From Acherontichlamydia pituitae (lineage in GTDB: Bacteria > Chlamydiota > Chlamydiia > Chlamydiales > Rhabdochlamydiaceae), in contig JAHCAX010000001.1 of the NCBI GenBank assembly GCA_019634675.1, positions 806,001 to 870,000 of the forward strand: DNA of 64,000 nt, given 5' to 3'. Made by a program: the position numbers and the translations under genes. Numbering within the stretch: the stretch's first letter is position 1; each line of letters starts with the position of its first letter. This document shows positions 44,236 through 52,749 of the stretch, piece after piece. The notes beneath the pieces are model-generated. The model was not told the origin of the DNA, ran no database searches, and saw nothing but the letters and a program-made list of their open reading frames with translations.

Positions 44236-44325
44236 ATGAAATAAAGATTCACAGAAGAACAAATTATCAACATTCTCGATGAAGCCCAAACAGGCGCCAA
44301 AGTAGCAGAACTATGTCGTCGTTAA
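44236..44325 (+). pseudogene. Remnant of an IS3-family transposase orfA
   Basis: Reading from ATG 44236 gives MK-stop-RFTEEQIINILDEAQ, TGAKVAELCRR and then a stop (44323). RFTEEQII.IL.EA..G.KVAELCRR is the start of OrfA (helix-turn-helix) of IS3-type elements. An in-frame TAA at codon 3 and the early stop after 29 codons show it is dead; no OrfB is present. It marks past insertion-sequence activity in the middle of the biosynthetic island. The following 44326-44593 has nothing recognisable. Confidence 0.85.
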
Positions 44326-44593
44326 TACAGTTCACGGTGTTCAAACTTTCCAAAAACTTCCGTAAACTTCTTGATTGTAATAGGTTAGGAAATGCCTTAT
44401 TGCTCCCATATGATCAAAGAATAGTTTTAAAAAGGCAATTGATGAATGCATTTTAGATTTAGCCATTGGATTCTTAATTTTTGTTAGCTTAATAAATTTG
44501 CTTTTCAACTTTCGGATGGGGGATAGTTTTTTTACTGTTGGTCAAATAGGGATCTTTGAATTATAATTTTAGGCATGATCGAAGTTATCTTTT

Positions 44594-45223
44594 ATGGATG
44601 AACAAATGTATACCAATTTTCTGCAAGTAGAAGAACTGTCCTTTAATTTTAATGATCAAAAATTGGACATCCATAGGCGAACAGAACATCTTTATATTCG
44701 ATCTTATCTATCTGAAGATTTCGATAGATGTGTAGCTCTTTATGGTGATAAAGAAATTACAAAATATTTCGACCATGGCGAACCAAGGTCTCCGGCTGAA
44801 ACATTGGATTTTATTAATGAAAGAGGGCGTAGGTATTTCGATCAAGGCCAGCCCTTTGGTCTTTTTTCTGTATTTTTGAAAGAAAACAGAGCGTTTATCG
44901 GGCAAGTAGACCTTGTTCCTACAGGAATACCAGGAGAAGTCGAAATTGGTTGGATCTTAAGAAAAGAATTTCAAGGACATGGATATTGCTCTGAAGCTGT
45001 TTTGAACTTCCTCTTGCCTCTTATTGAGAAAATTAGAGAAATGGGATTTGAGTCCAATGGTCTTGTAGTCAATAGGGTAATCGCGACCGCCCACCCCGAA
45101 AATATTGCCTCTAATCGAATGATCCAAAAAGCTGGTTTGAGCTTGTATCAAAAGCAATTAAGATATGGTGGAAAGCCCAGAAATTGGTATTGCCTTAACT
45201 TAAATACAGGTTATTTTGAATGA
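44594..45223 (+). CDS. GNAT acetyltransferase (RimJ/RimL type)
   Basis: 209 aa. Acetyltransf_3 pattern: HLYIRSYLSEDFDRCVALYGD, then VEIGWILRKEFQGHGYCSEAV (residues about 115-135, acetyl-CoA pyrophosphate loop Q/R-x-x-G-x-G/A here FQGHGY), NRVIATAHPENIASNRMIQKAGL near the C-terminus. Probable N-acetylation of an amino group in a protein or small molecule. ATGA overlap with the following methyltransferase shows coupled translation, so it belongs to the island. Confidence 0.87.
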   Translation: MDEQMYTNFLQVEELSFNFNDQKLDIHRRTEHLYIRSYLSEDFDRCVALYGDKEITKYFDHGEPRSPAETLDFINERGRRYFDQGQPFGLFSVFLKENRAFIGQVDLVPTGIPGEVEIGWILRKEFQGHGYCSEAVLNFLLPLIEKIREMGFESNGLVVNRVIATAHPENIASNRMIQKAGLSLYQKQLRYGGKPRNWYCLNLNTGYFE

Positions 45224-46020
45224 CTGAGTTACAAGAAGTGTCTTTTATCTGGAGAGCTGAGGAATATCATGATTTATCGATTGCTCAAGAATTAGCGGCA
45301 AGCCAGTTGCTAAGCTATCTGAAAATTAAGGAAGATTATCATATCCTCGATATTGGTTGCGGCGATGGGAAAATTTCTGCAAAACTCTCTACAATGGTTA
45401 ACGAGGGGCAAGTTCTAGCAATTGATAAATCTTCGGAAATGATCCAATTTGCAGTTCAGAACTTTTCTAAGCATTCTTATCACAATCTTGGATTTAAAGT
45501 TCAAAGCGCAGAAGAAATATCCTTTCACAATGAATTTGACATCGTGTTTTCATCTTTTTCTTTGCAATGGATTAAGAACAAGAAGGACTTTTTTCAAAAA
45601 GTTCGCATCGCGTTAAAAAAAGAAGGGGCATTGGCTTTAATAGTTCCTCTCAGAGTGAGTCCTGAACTCGAAGAAGCTGTTGATGCAGTTCTTGCTCTTC
45701 CTGAATGGTATGGATACTTTGAAGGATTTCATCCTGGCTGGTACTTTTCCGATAGTGAATCTATAAAACGTGATGTTGGCGAGTGTTTTTCTCGGATTTC
45801 TCGCTTTCACACAACCGTTCAAGAGGTTTTCTTTCCTTCTAGAGAAGCATTGGAAAAATACATCTTGCTTTGGTTTCCTTACTTAAGACCTCTTCCTATT
45901 GACCTCAGGAACTTATTTTTTCAAGAGGTTTTAGATAAGTACTTTTCTTTATTGCCATGTCTAGCATCTGGCTCGGCAGCTTTAAGAATTCCAACGCTAG
46001 ATTTAATTGCGCATAAGTAA
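45220..46020 (+). CDS. SAM-dependent methyltransferase, island paralogue 2
   Basis: 266 aa. Motif I ILDIGCGDGK (about 44-53), beta2 LAIDKSSEM, FDIVFSSFSLQWI and LKKEGALALIVPL. The C-terminal block (EKYILLWFPYLRPLPIDLRNLFFQEVLDKY) aligns with the other two paralogues. It is the second gene of a GNAT-methyltransferase pair and ends 10 bp before the stop of the convergent MHS transporter. Substrate not predictable. Confidence 0.85.
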   Translation: MTELQEVSFIWRAEEYHDLSIAQELAASQLLSYLKIKEDYHILDIGCGDGKISAKLSTMVNEGQVLAIDKSSEMIQFAVQNFSKHSYHNLGFKVQSAEEISFHNEFDIVFSSFSLQWIKNKKDFFQKVRIALKKEGALALIVPLRVSPELEEAVDAVLALPEWYGYFEGFHPGWYFSDSESIKRDVGECFSRISRFHTTVQEVFFPSREALEKYILLWFPYLRPLPIDLRNLFFQEVLDKYFSLLPCLASGSAALRIPTLDLIAHK

Positions 46021-46030
46021 TCGTTGCCAG

Positions 46031-47293
46031 CTACTTTTTAATGTACATCAGGTATGAAAACAAAGAAATCGTTGCACAGCACAAAATATACCAGCAAAAG
46101 GACGCTGGATTGCCAGTAAGCTGCAAGAGCAAAATTGCAATTGCAGGCGTGAAGCCGCCTATGATTCCATCTGCTAAGTTTGCAGAAATGCCTATTCCGG
46201 TAAATCTAACTTGTGAAGGGAAGAGATCGCCTAAAAGATAAGCAATTAGCGCCGTAATGCATGTTAGAGGTATCAATGATAGTCCTCCAATGATTGACAA
46301 TAGAACCATGTCGTTATTGTTTATCGCGATGTTTAATGGGTAGAGCAGCAGGAGGATAAACAATGCGCTTCCAACGCACATGGCTTTGTTGCTATATTTG
46401 TCTCCAAGACGGCCAAAAATCGGAAGGAAGATGGTTGTAACAATTAGAATAATGCATGAAACTAATAAATTCTCATTGTTGCTTAGGCATAAATTTATTC
46501 CGATAAATATTGGGACGTATGTTGCTATTAAATAGAATGCTGCTGCATCGATAACTCCAAATGCTGTGCCTATCATAATTTTTTTTCTGTAATTAACTAT
46601 AAACTGCCTAATTCCTTCCTTATCTATTTTGTAAGATTCCTTAAGTTTTAAAAAGACGGGCGTTTCATAGAGGCTATGTCGAAGGTAGATGCCTATTAAA
46701 CCGATTATTCCCCCGGATAAAAAGGAAATGCGCCATCCCCAAGAAACCATTGATTCTCTTGACATGTAGTTTTCCATGATGAATATCTCGCATAACCCGA
46801 CCAATGCACCAATCTGGTTCCCAACAGCATTCCAGCTGGTGATGAATCGTTTGTTGTTCTGTCCAGCATTTTCATATAAGTAGCATATTACCCCAGGAAT
46901 CTCTCCTCCTGTAGGTATAGATTGCAGAAGGCGCAGAACAAATAGTGAAATGGGTGCGAAAATTCCCCATTTTTCATAGGTAGGAAGCAATCCCATTAAA
47001 AATGTTGGGATTGTAAGGGTAATTATCGACCATAGAAACGCCTTTTTTCTTCCAAATAGGTCACCAATACGCCCAAAAATGAGGCCGCCTATAGGTCTTG
47101 TTATAAAGCCGACTCCGAATATTAAAAGGGAGAGAAATAAATTTGATCCGTGTAATTTAAAGTGAAAAAAGTTTTCCGCAATAATTGGGGATAGATAAGC
47201 AAATAAATAGACTTCGAACCATTCAAGGATATTGCCAAATGTAACAGCGCTTATTACATGGACCTGTTCTTTGGTTACGCTAAGTCTTTTCAT
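46031..47293 (-). CDS. MFS transporter of the MHS (metabolite:H+ symporter) family
   Basis: 420 aa, 12 helices. GFITRPIGGLIFGRIGDLFGRKKAF (about 57-81) contains the MHS/ProP-type motif, and PTGGEIPGVICYLYE (about 126-140) matches the 'GGE..g......E' signature found in ShiA/ProP/KgtP. Likely proton-coupled uptake of an organic acid, betaine or amino acid derivative, perhaps a precursor for the island. Convergent with methyltransferase 2. Confidence 0.88.
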   Translation of the reverse strand: MKRLSVTKEQVHVISAVTFGNILEWFEVYLFAYLSPIIAENFFHFKLHGSNLFLSLLIFGVGFITRPIGGLIFGRIGDLFGRKKAFLWSIITLTIPTFLMGLLPTYEKWGIFAPISLFVLRLLQSIPTGGEIPGVICYLYENAGQNNKRFITSWNAVGNQIGALVGLCEIFIMENYMSRESMVSWGWRISFLSGGIIGLIGIYLRHSLYETPVFLKLKESYKIDKEGIRQFIVNYRKKIMIGTAFGVIDAAAFYLIATYVPIFIGINLCLSNNENLLVSCIILIVTTIFLPIFGRLGDKYSNKAMCVGSALFILLLLYPLNIAINNNDMVLLSIIGGLSLIPLTCITALIAYLLGDLFPSQVRFTGIGISANLADGIIGGFTPAIAILLLQLTGNPASFCWYILCCATISLFSYLMYIKK

Positions 47294-47594
47294 TCTTAAT
47301 GCCTAATCTGCGTGGAGCATTGCATAAAAAACTGGAACACATATAACCTTGATATAAAATTAGGAAGGTTCATTGTCAAATGCCAAATTATTCATGTAAC
47401 CAGTTAAGAAGCTATCGCTTGGCCGTTTTTAAGAAAGCAAGCCCTACTTTCAAAAAGGCTAAAGATGCTTTATTTCTTAGTGGATTAGTTTTTGATAATT
47501 AATGTTTTAAAAGGTCTATGATTTAGGCTAAAATTGTTATTAATTCGATAGCTTCTATTGAAGCAATAACTGAAAATTGTACAGGATGAAGCTC
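47294..47594. other. Divergent intergenic region
   Basis: AT-rich spacer between the MHS transporter and methyltransferase 3, which are divergent. It must contain two promoters; I cannot assign hexamers with confidence. No RNA structure or repeat seen. Confidence 0.4.
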
Positions 47595-48428
47595 ATGAAG
47601 TTGGAAATGACTGATTCATTAGGTGCAACAGGATATGTTGCTAGCTCATGTTGGGATGGAAACCATTATGCTAAAAATTCTGGGTGGCAATTTCATATGG
47701 CAGCTAAAGCCCTGGGCTATATAAAAGTGCCAACAAATGCTAAAATGCTTGATATTGGCTGTGGAGATGGGCGTTTTACTAAGCATTTAGCGGAGCTTAT
47801 CCCTGACGGGAAGGTATTAGGCTTGGACCTTTCTGTTTCCATGCTTGCAGCTGCGCAGGCTAATGAAGCGCCTAATCTGTCTTTTGTTCTAGGCGATGTA
47901 ACGAACCTGCCTTTCAACAATCAATTTGATCGTATTGTTGCTTTCAATAGTATGCATTGGGTTTCTGAAATTTCCACGGGATTAGAACAGATAAAAAGAG
48001 CATTGGTTCCTGGTGGTCAGGTATTAATTTTAGTTGCGCCTGTCCAAGTTAGGCATCCGATCCATCAGATTATTAACAAGGTAGCTAAACAAGAACATTG
48101 GTCTCTGTTTTTTGATGGGATGTCAAGTATCTTTTCTTTTTATACACTAGCTCAGTGGGCTTGGTTGATTGAAAAGGCTAAGATGATTCCGGAAAGCCTG
48201 GAATTGATCGATGCCTCGATGGACTATCCTGACAAACAGAGTTTTGCTGATTTTATAACAGGCTGGATCCCTTTCGGAACGATACCGGAAGATAAAAAAA
48301 CTGAATATGTTGATGAAGTTGTTGAAGCTTACGTTGACATTATTCCTTGTAGCAATAAAGGGGCAGTCCATTATCAAATGGACGAACTATTGATTGTAGC
48401 CTCCAAGGCAAAGGAAACGAAGCTGTAA
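47595..48428 (+). CDS. SAM-dependent methyltransferase, island paralogue 3
   Basis: 277 aa from ATG 47595 (AGGA 8-9 nt upstream); ATG 47586 and TTG 47577 are in frame. Motif I MLDIGCGDGR, beta2 LGLDLSVSM, FDRIVAFNSMHWV and LVPGGQVLILV. The C-terminal block FADFITGWIPFGTIPEDKKTEYVDEVVEAYVDIIP pairs with the tails of paralogues 1 and 2. Resembles the trans-aconitate/juvenile-hormone acid O-methyltransferase group in overall pattern. Confidence 0.85.
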   Translation: MKLEMTDSLGATGYVASSCWDGNHYAKNSGWQFHMAAKALGYIKVPTNAKMLDIGCGDGRFTKHLAELIPDGKVLGLDLSVSMLAAAQANEAPNLSFVLGDVTNLPFNNQFDRIVAFNSMHWVSEISTGLEQIKRALVPGGQVLILVAPVQVRHPIHQIINKVAKQEHWSLFFDGMSSIFSFYTLAQWAWLIEKAKMIPESLELIDASMDYPDKQSFADFITGWIPFGTIPEDKKTEYVDEVVEAYVDIIPCSNKGAVHYQMDELLIVASKAKETKL

Positions 48429-48445
48429 ATTAGGAGGGAATGTTT

Positions 48446-49192
48446 TTAATTTTTCTTTTGTAGAACATATATGGCAAACGGCGCATTTTTTTCTTCTGAA
48501 AGCCAAGGTTGAGGATCTTCGGGTCTTCCTAGGGGGAAAAGCATCTTCAAAACCTGAAAATTACTTTTATAAAACACGTCTAAATAATCGTTGTTTGACC
48601 AGAAATAGTCATAAAATGTGACATTTGCGCTTCTGATATGAAATTTGAGCACTTGCCCACTTGAAAGGTTTTGATTTTCTGGAAAATCCGTTTTATAGGA
48701 CAACCATTTCATTTCTGGAGAATGCAGCTTTTCGGAGCCGGTAACGATTATCAAAATACCTGTATCTTTAAGAATCCTATGTATTTCTCGTAATGCAGTT
48801 TTAATATCCTGTTTAGACGGAATTGCTAGAAATACTAGGCTGGAAAATACAAAGTCATATGAGTTGTCTATAAATGGCAGCTTGCCATTTTCAATTTTAC
48901 AATAATGGATCCCTGCTTCCTTTTTACAGGCATCTAGGAATTTTTCACTAATGTCGACTCCAATAACATCCAATCCTTGTGATTTTAGAAATCGAGTTGA
49001 ACGACCTGCTCCACAGCCATAATCGAGGGTTTTTATGCCTTGAACGTATTTACGAATTAAATCGGGAACGTCTCTAAATGCTAAAAAGCTAGTCCCTTCT
49101 ATTCCGAACTTTGAATAATTTGAGACATTCTCTTTTGAGTCATTCAAATCTTTTAGAAGCGGATTTTTCTTCAATTGATCATCTGTATCCAA
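48446..49192 (-). CDS. SAM-dependent methyltransferase (distinct type)
   Basis: 248 aa. Motif I TLDYGCGAGRSTRFL (about 54-68), beta2 IGVDISEKFLDAC, and YDFVFSSLVFLAIPS. It lacks the C-terminal block shared by the other three island methyltransferases and belongs to the UbiE/Methyltransf_11 type. It overlaps the lyase-like gene upstream by 14 bp, so the two are cotranscribed and probably act in sequence. Confidence 0.83.
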   Translation of the reverse strand: MDTDDQLKKNPLLKDLNDSKENVSNYSKFGIEGTSFLAFRDVPDLIRKYVQGIKTLDYGCGAGRSTRFLKSQGLDVIGVDISEKFLDACKKEAGIHYCKIENGKLPFIDNSYDFVFSSLVFLAIPSKQDIKTALREIHRILKDTGILIIVTGSEKLHSPEMKWLSYKTDFPENQNLSSGQVLKFHIRSANVTFYDYFWSNNDYLDVFYKSNFQVLKMLFPLGRPEDPQPWLSEEKNAPFAIYVLQKKN

Positions 49193-50831
49193 AGGAACAC
49201 TCCTTCGATGTGATTCGAGAATAAAGAGGATTTCTCAGAATTGACTGCAAAAGACCGGTATCGAGAATTTTCAGGGCCTGGGTATACCGCCTTTCAAAAT
49301 TCTCTTCCTTGGAAGTCGGATACTCTTCTTCTGTGATATCTTGGATTTTTTCAAAAATCTGCTCGGCTAATAGCTTAGGAGAAATTGCTTTTCCAGGGAA
49401 TAAGTGTTCCTTCCGTGTTATCGAATAGGCTTGGACCGCAACGGTTAAATAAATCGCATTCAATTCACGAAGGTATTGCAACTGCTCCAATAGACGCTCT
49501 GCAGCCGTTGCCCCGTAGCTGACAACATCTTCTGCTTCATTTCCACTTGTAATATTAAAAATCGTGGTAGGCACACCGAGCTGGGCAATCCTTTGCACAA
49601 GGGCATTAGCGGTATATTGAGCGATCATGTAGCCCGATTGAAGCCCTAGCTTTGCGGCATTAGGGATCAAATAAATCGGCAATTGGTTCCTGTTACGGTA
49701 TGGATTGAGCATATATGAAATTTGCCTTTCGAGGGTATATGCTATTTTAGCATTCGAAGCACAGATGGTATCTGCAATAGTTGTTAAGCATTCTCCGTGA
49801 AAATTACCACCGGATAAAACAGTCCATAACTCATTATTAACAGACCATATCCTACTTGGATCAACATCGGATGAGATTTCATCGCCTTTAAAAAATAGAG
49901 GGTTATCCGTTACCGCATTAAGTTCGGTTTCAATTTTTTTAAACTGTTCAAGGATGATTTCTATTTTAGGGCCGAATATTTGTGGAATGCACCGGATGCA
50001 GTAGTCATCTTGGACTTTGGCAGAATCGGAAAAGTCTGAAAATTCGAAATGTTTTGATAGGATGTCAGCTACCAATACTTGTCCAGGATGGTTCCTAACT
50101 AAATGAATGCTCTTATTGAACGCAGCTTCTGTTGATCTGATTGCATTGAGAAAAAGCCCTTGCAAAGCAAGAATGTTCTCGAGCTCATTCAATTCTCGCA
50201 AATAGGCTATTGACAGCATGGAAATAATAAAAGAGGTCCCATTAGTAACAGCAAGCCCTTCTTTAGCCAATGGATCGAATGATTCGATACTTGCGATTTC
50301 TAAGGCTTTGCCTGCACTCATTGTCTCATTTTTATACCAAACTGCGACATCATCGCCTCGCATTGCTCTTGCCATACGAGCAAGAAAAGCGAGATCTCCG
50401 CTTGCGCCTAATGATCCAGTTTTGGGGATTTGAGGAATAATCCTATGGTTTATCATTTGAACAAGAGTTTGAAGACTTTTTCCCTGAAATCCAGAGTAAC
50501 CTTTTGCCAAGGAAGAAGCTCTGGCTATCATGGCTCCCAAGGTTACCTCTTGAGGAATCGGTGCCCCGATACCGGCATCATGGCTCTCTATTAAATTTGA
50601 AGAGAATCGAGCGGCTTCCCTAGAATTGACTTTTTGATTTCTCAAGTCTGCAAGTCCTGTAGTAACCCCATACACTTCAATGTCATTGGCCAAAAGAAAG
50701 TCAATGAAGTCCCTTGTTTTTCGTAGGTCTTCTAAAGCCTCTGGACAAACGCTCACCGTTTTTAGACTATTAAAAACAATGTCGCGGAACTCTAAAAGGC
50801 CAAATTTATACTTTTTCCCAATCAAAAACAT
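49179..50831 (-). CDS. MIO-containing aromatic amino acid ammonia-lyase/aminomutase (histidine ammonia-lyase-like)
   Basis: 550 aa from ATG 50831, chosen because MFLIGKKYKFGLLEFRDIV fits the usual HAL start; ATG 50861 would add ten residues. The MIO-forming Ala-Ser-Gly (143-145 in GSLGASGDLAFL), catalytic Tyr54 (YGVTTGLADL) and His84 of the 'SH' selectivity pair (ESHDAGIG) lie one position off the Pseudomonas HAL numbering (142-144, Tyr53, His83). Also QDDYCIRCIPQIFGP, NAVTDNPLF, GGNFHGE and AEDVVSYG. The SH pair and ED favour histidine over Phe/Tyr. No hutU/hutI is nearby, so a biosynthetic role (urocanate or a beta-amino acid) in the island is possible. Confidence 0.9.
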   Translation of the reverse strand: MFLIGKKYKFGLLEFRDIVFNSLKTVSVCPEALEDLRKTRDFIDFLLANDIEVYGVTTGLADLRNQKVNSREAARFSSNLIESHDAGIGAPIPQEVTLGAMIARASSLAKGYSGFQGKSLQTLVQMINHRIIPQIPKTGSLGASGDLAFLARMARAMRGDDVAVWYKNETMSAGKALEIASIESFDPLAKEGLAVTNGTSFIISMLSIAYLRELNELENILALQGLFLNAIRSTEAAFNKSIHLVRNHPGQVLVADILSKHFEFSDFSDSAKVQDDYCIRCIPQIFGPKIEIILEQFKKIETELNAVTDNPLFFKGDEISSDVDPSRIWSVNNELWTVLSGGNFHGECLTTIADTICASNAKIAYTLERQISYMLNPYRNRNQLPIYLIPNAAKLGLQSGYMIAQYTANALVQRIAQLGVPTTIFNITSGNEAEDVVSYGATAAERLLEQLQYLRELNAIYLTVAVQAYSITRKEHLFPGKAISPKLLAEQIFEKIQDITEEEYPTSKEENFERRYTQALKILDTGLLQSILRNPLYSRITSKECSFGYR

Positions 50832-50861
50832 ATAGAAACCGTAGGTTGGCTTGCATGCCAT

Positions 50862-51263
50862 TTATCATTCAAATAGGAGTGGATAAGATATATAAGCTCA
50901 GAGTCTCGTAAGTAAAAAAGAAGTCGTTCCAAAGCCATTTGATTCAATACTCTAGAGTTAAATATAGGACGTCCATCTGATTTGTTGTTGAGCTTTGCTA
51001 GCTTGGAGGGTAGTAAATAAATTATTTATTTGTCGTTGGCGAGGTTTATGTTGTACGAACTCCAATGGACTTAAAAAGCATCCTATACGCTAGATAAAAG
51101 TAAAATTTACATCAAGTTCTTTATGCTATGAAATCTATAAAATAATGATAATTAATAATATCTGTTTGTTTTATATTAAAATAATAATAAAGATGTTAGG
51201 TTTTGTTGGTGTTAATATTTGAATATTGTTATAATTATTTTGGTGATAAAAAAGGAGATTAAT
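50862..51263. other. AT-rich intergenic region
   Basis: About 400 bp upstream of the divergent small-protein gene and the lyase. Long A/T runs, no hairpins of note, no gene. The SD AAAAAGGAG at about 51250-51257 belongs to the next gene. Confidence 0.5.
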
Positions 51264-51764
51264 ATGTCATTAGATCTTATTGGGCATAATATTCCCATTT
51301 TACGACAAGCTGCAGAACAATTTAGAGAGGGCGATGTTGCAGGAGGAAAGTCTTCATTTGCAATGGTCCATCATGACGTAAAGGAAGGTATTTACTATAC
51401 GATGTGGCAGTCTAGCGGTAGTCCAAACATTCCTAAATTCGGAACAAATCGCTTTAATGATAGTAATGGATTAACGTCTACTTCTATTGAAAAAGCACAG
51501 GTTATTTATCAATATTTTCGATCAAAAGGAATTACTACTATACCTTCAGATCACAGTTTAGTTAGGGAAGCAGCAAATAGTCATCGACATCCGGTTGATA
51601 TGGTTAGTAGATTTGGAAAAGCTTCTGTTAGATTACAAAAAGAGATTCAACAGTGCGATGAAACAGAACGATGTACAGTATTAACAATTTTAGGCGGTGC
51701 AACTTTAGTGGTGGGTGCAGCTTTTGGAATTGCTCATCAAATAGCTAGTTTAGTAAATCGTTGA
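51264..51764 (+). CDS. Small protein with C-terminal membrane segment, paralogue A
   Basis: 166 aa from ATG 51264 (AAGGAG 6 nt upstream). Hydrophilic body, then one hydrophobic C-terminal helix (TVLTILGGATLVVGAAFGIAHQIASLV). The block ANSHRHPVDMVSRFGKA plus the tail align with the protein at 54460-54897 (ANSSKHPVDVVDKFGKA), defining a small lineage-specific family. No signal peptide; tail-anchor topology is likely. Secretion into the host or inclusion membrane cannot be excluded. Confidence 0.68.
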   Translation: MSLDLIGHNIPILRQAAEQFREGDVAGGKSSFAMVHHDVKEGIYYTMWQSSGSPNIPKFGTNRFNDSNGLTSTSIEKAQVIYQYFRSKGITTIPSDHSLVREAANSHRHPVDMVSRFGKASVRLQKEIQQCDETERCTVLTILGGATLVVGAAFGIAHQIASLVNR

Positions 51765-51869
51765 AGTAATATATTTTTAATGGCGCGTTGCTGGTTAATG
51801 ATTTTGTTAATTTTTGTTTTGGAAGTTAATTCGTTCTAAGTGAATCAGTTGATGGTTTCGGAAAGTATG

Positions 51870-52139
51870 TCATCTATTGCCAAATAGATGAAGAATTGTA
51901 AGCGCAAAAATTGTTTGAATGGCTGCCATAGCAAAAAACATTTTTGTATATCCCACAGGATCGCTTTTTATTCTATTAATTACAACGTTTACAGAAGAAA
52001 AAAATGACTCAAAAAACAAGTTAACTTTATTTGCTGATTCTGTAAAAAAAGATGTGCAATATTTTCCAAAATGCTCTGGAATTGACAGGGTATCAGCAAC
52101 ACTATTTGTTGAAAAATGGTTTACGTTAGAGACGGCCAT
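51870..52139 (-). CDS. Small hypothetical membrane protein
   Basis: 89 aa with a good AGGAG 8 nt before the ATG on the minus strand. Mostly hydrophilic with one C-terminal hydrophobic helix (MFFAMAAIQTIFALTILHLF). Its general design (soluble body and single C-terminal helix) resembles that of the neighbouring paralogues A and B, but no sequence match is seen. A plus-strand frame over the same DNA is less convincing because it lacks an SD. Confidence 0.55.
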   Translation of the reverse strand: MAVSNVNHFSTNSVADTLSIPEHFGKYCTSFFTESANKVNLFFESFFSSVNVVINRIKSDPVGYTKMFFAMAAIQTIFALTILHLFGNR

Positions 52140-52749
52140 GATTTTTCTCCTGACTACATTTTAAGTTTATCAAGATCATAAATAGTGTTAATAAAAAACG
52201 CAATTCAACAATAAATTAGTCTGGATAGCTCAGCAACTTTCTAGCTTTCCTCCAGATGTTCTTTGAACGATATTCTCTTCTTAATTTTTGCTCAGTAGGT
52301 GGAAACAATCCTCTGAGTTTTTTCTCTTATCCTGCATTGTAATAGAAAAACAAACGATGACTTATGATCTTCTTGTAAAAAAATAGTAAATAAAGTAAAT
52401 AGAAGTGCAAATTTTGCCAGATTAAAGAATTAAGATTATCCTCAATCAAGTGGGCTTTTATTTAATGATAGATAGTATTATTTGTCTGAAGGTTATATAA
52501 ATAATTGTCAAAGCAAAAAAATATATGATGAATCGTTGGACTCAACTGTATAATTAGAAACATCTCAAAATACTAAAAAGTCTTGGTGCAAAAATGCTAG
52601 ACTGACGTGTTCCCTATAAAACCGGACTATTAGGCAGACGATTTTGGAAAATATGTTTCATTGATCATTGAATGTGCAGCAAATCGTTTACAAATAAGTT
52701 TAAGGTCTCATATGGTTTATGGATAAATTCAATTTCCCAAGGAAACTGT
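52140..52749. other. Gene-free AT-rich interval before the oppA-like gene
   Basis: Contains no convincing frame, RNA or repeat. A TATAAT at 52549-52554 could be a -10 box for the oppA-like gene, but its -35 region (TGATGA) is poor and the leader would be about 190 nt. In-frame codons 52672-52749 upstream of the chosen oppA start lack coding character. Confidence 0.4.

Noticed and set aside
44094..44300. 68-codon minus-strand frame
   Set aside because: Shadow of the IS3 transposase remnant on the plus strand.
51919..52164. 81-codon plus-strand frame
   Set aside because: Opposes the minus-strand 89-aa gene, which has a strong SD; this one has none.
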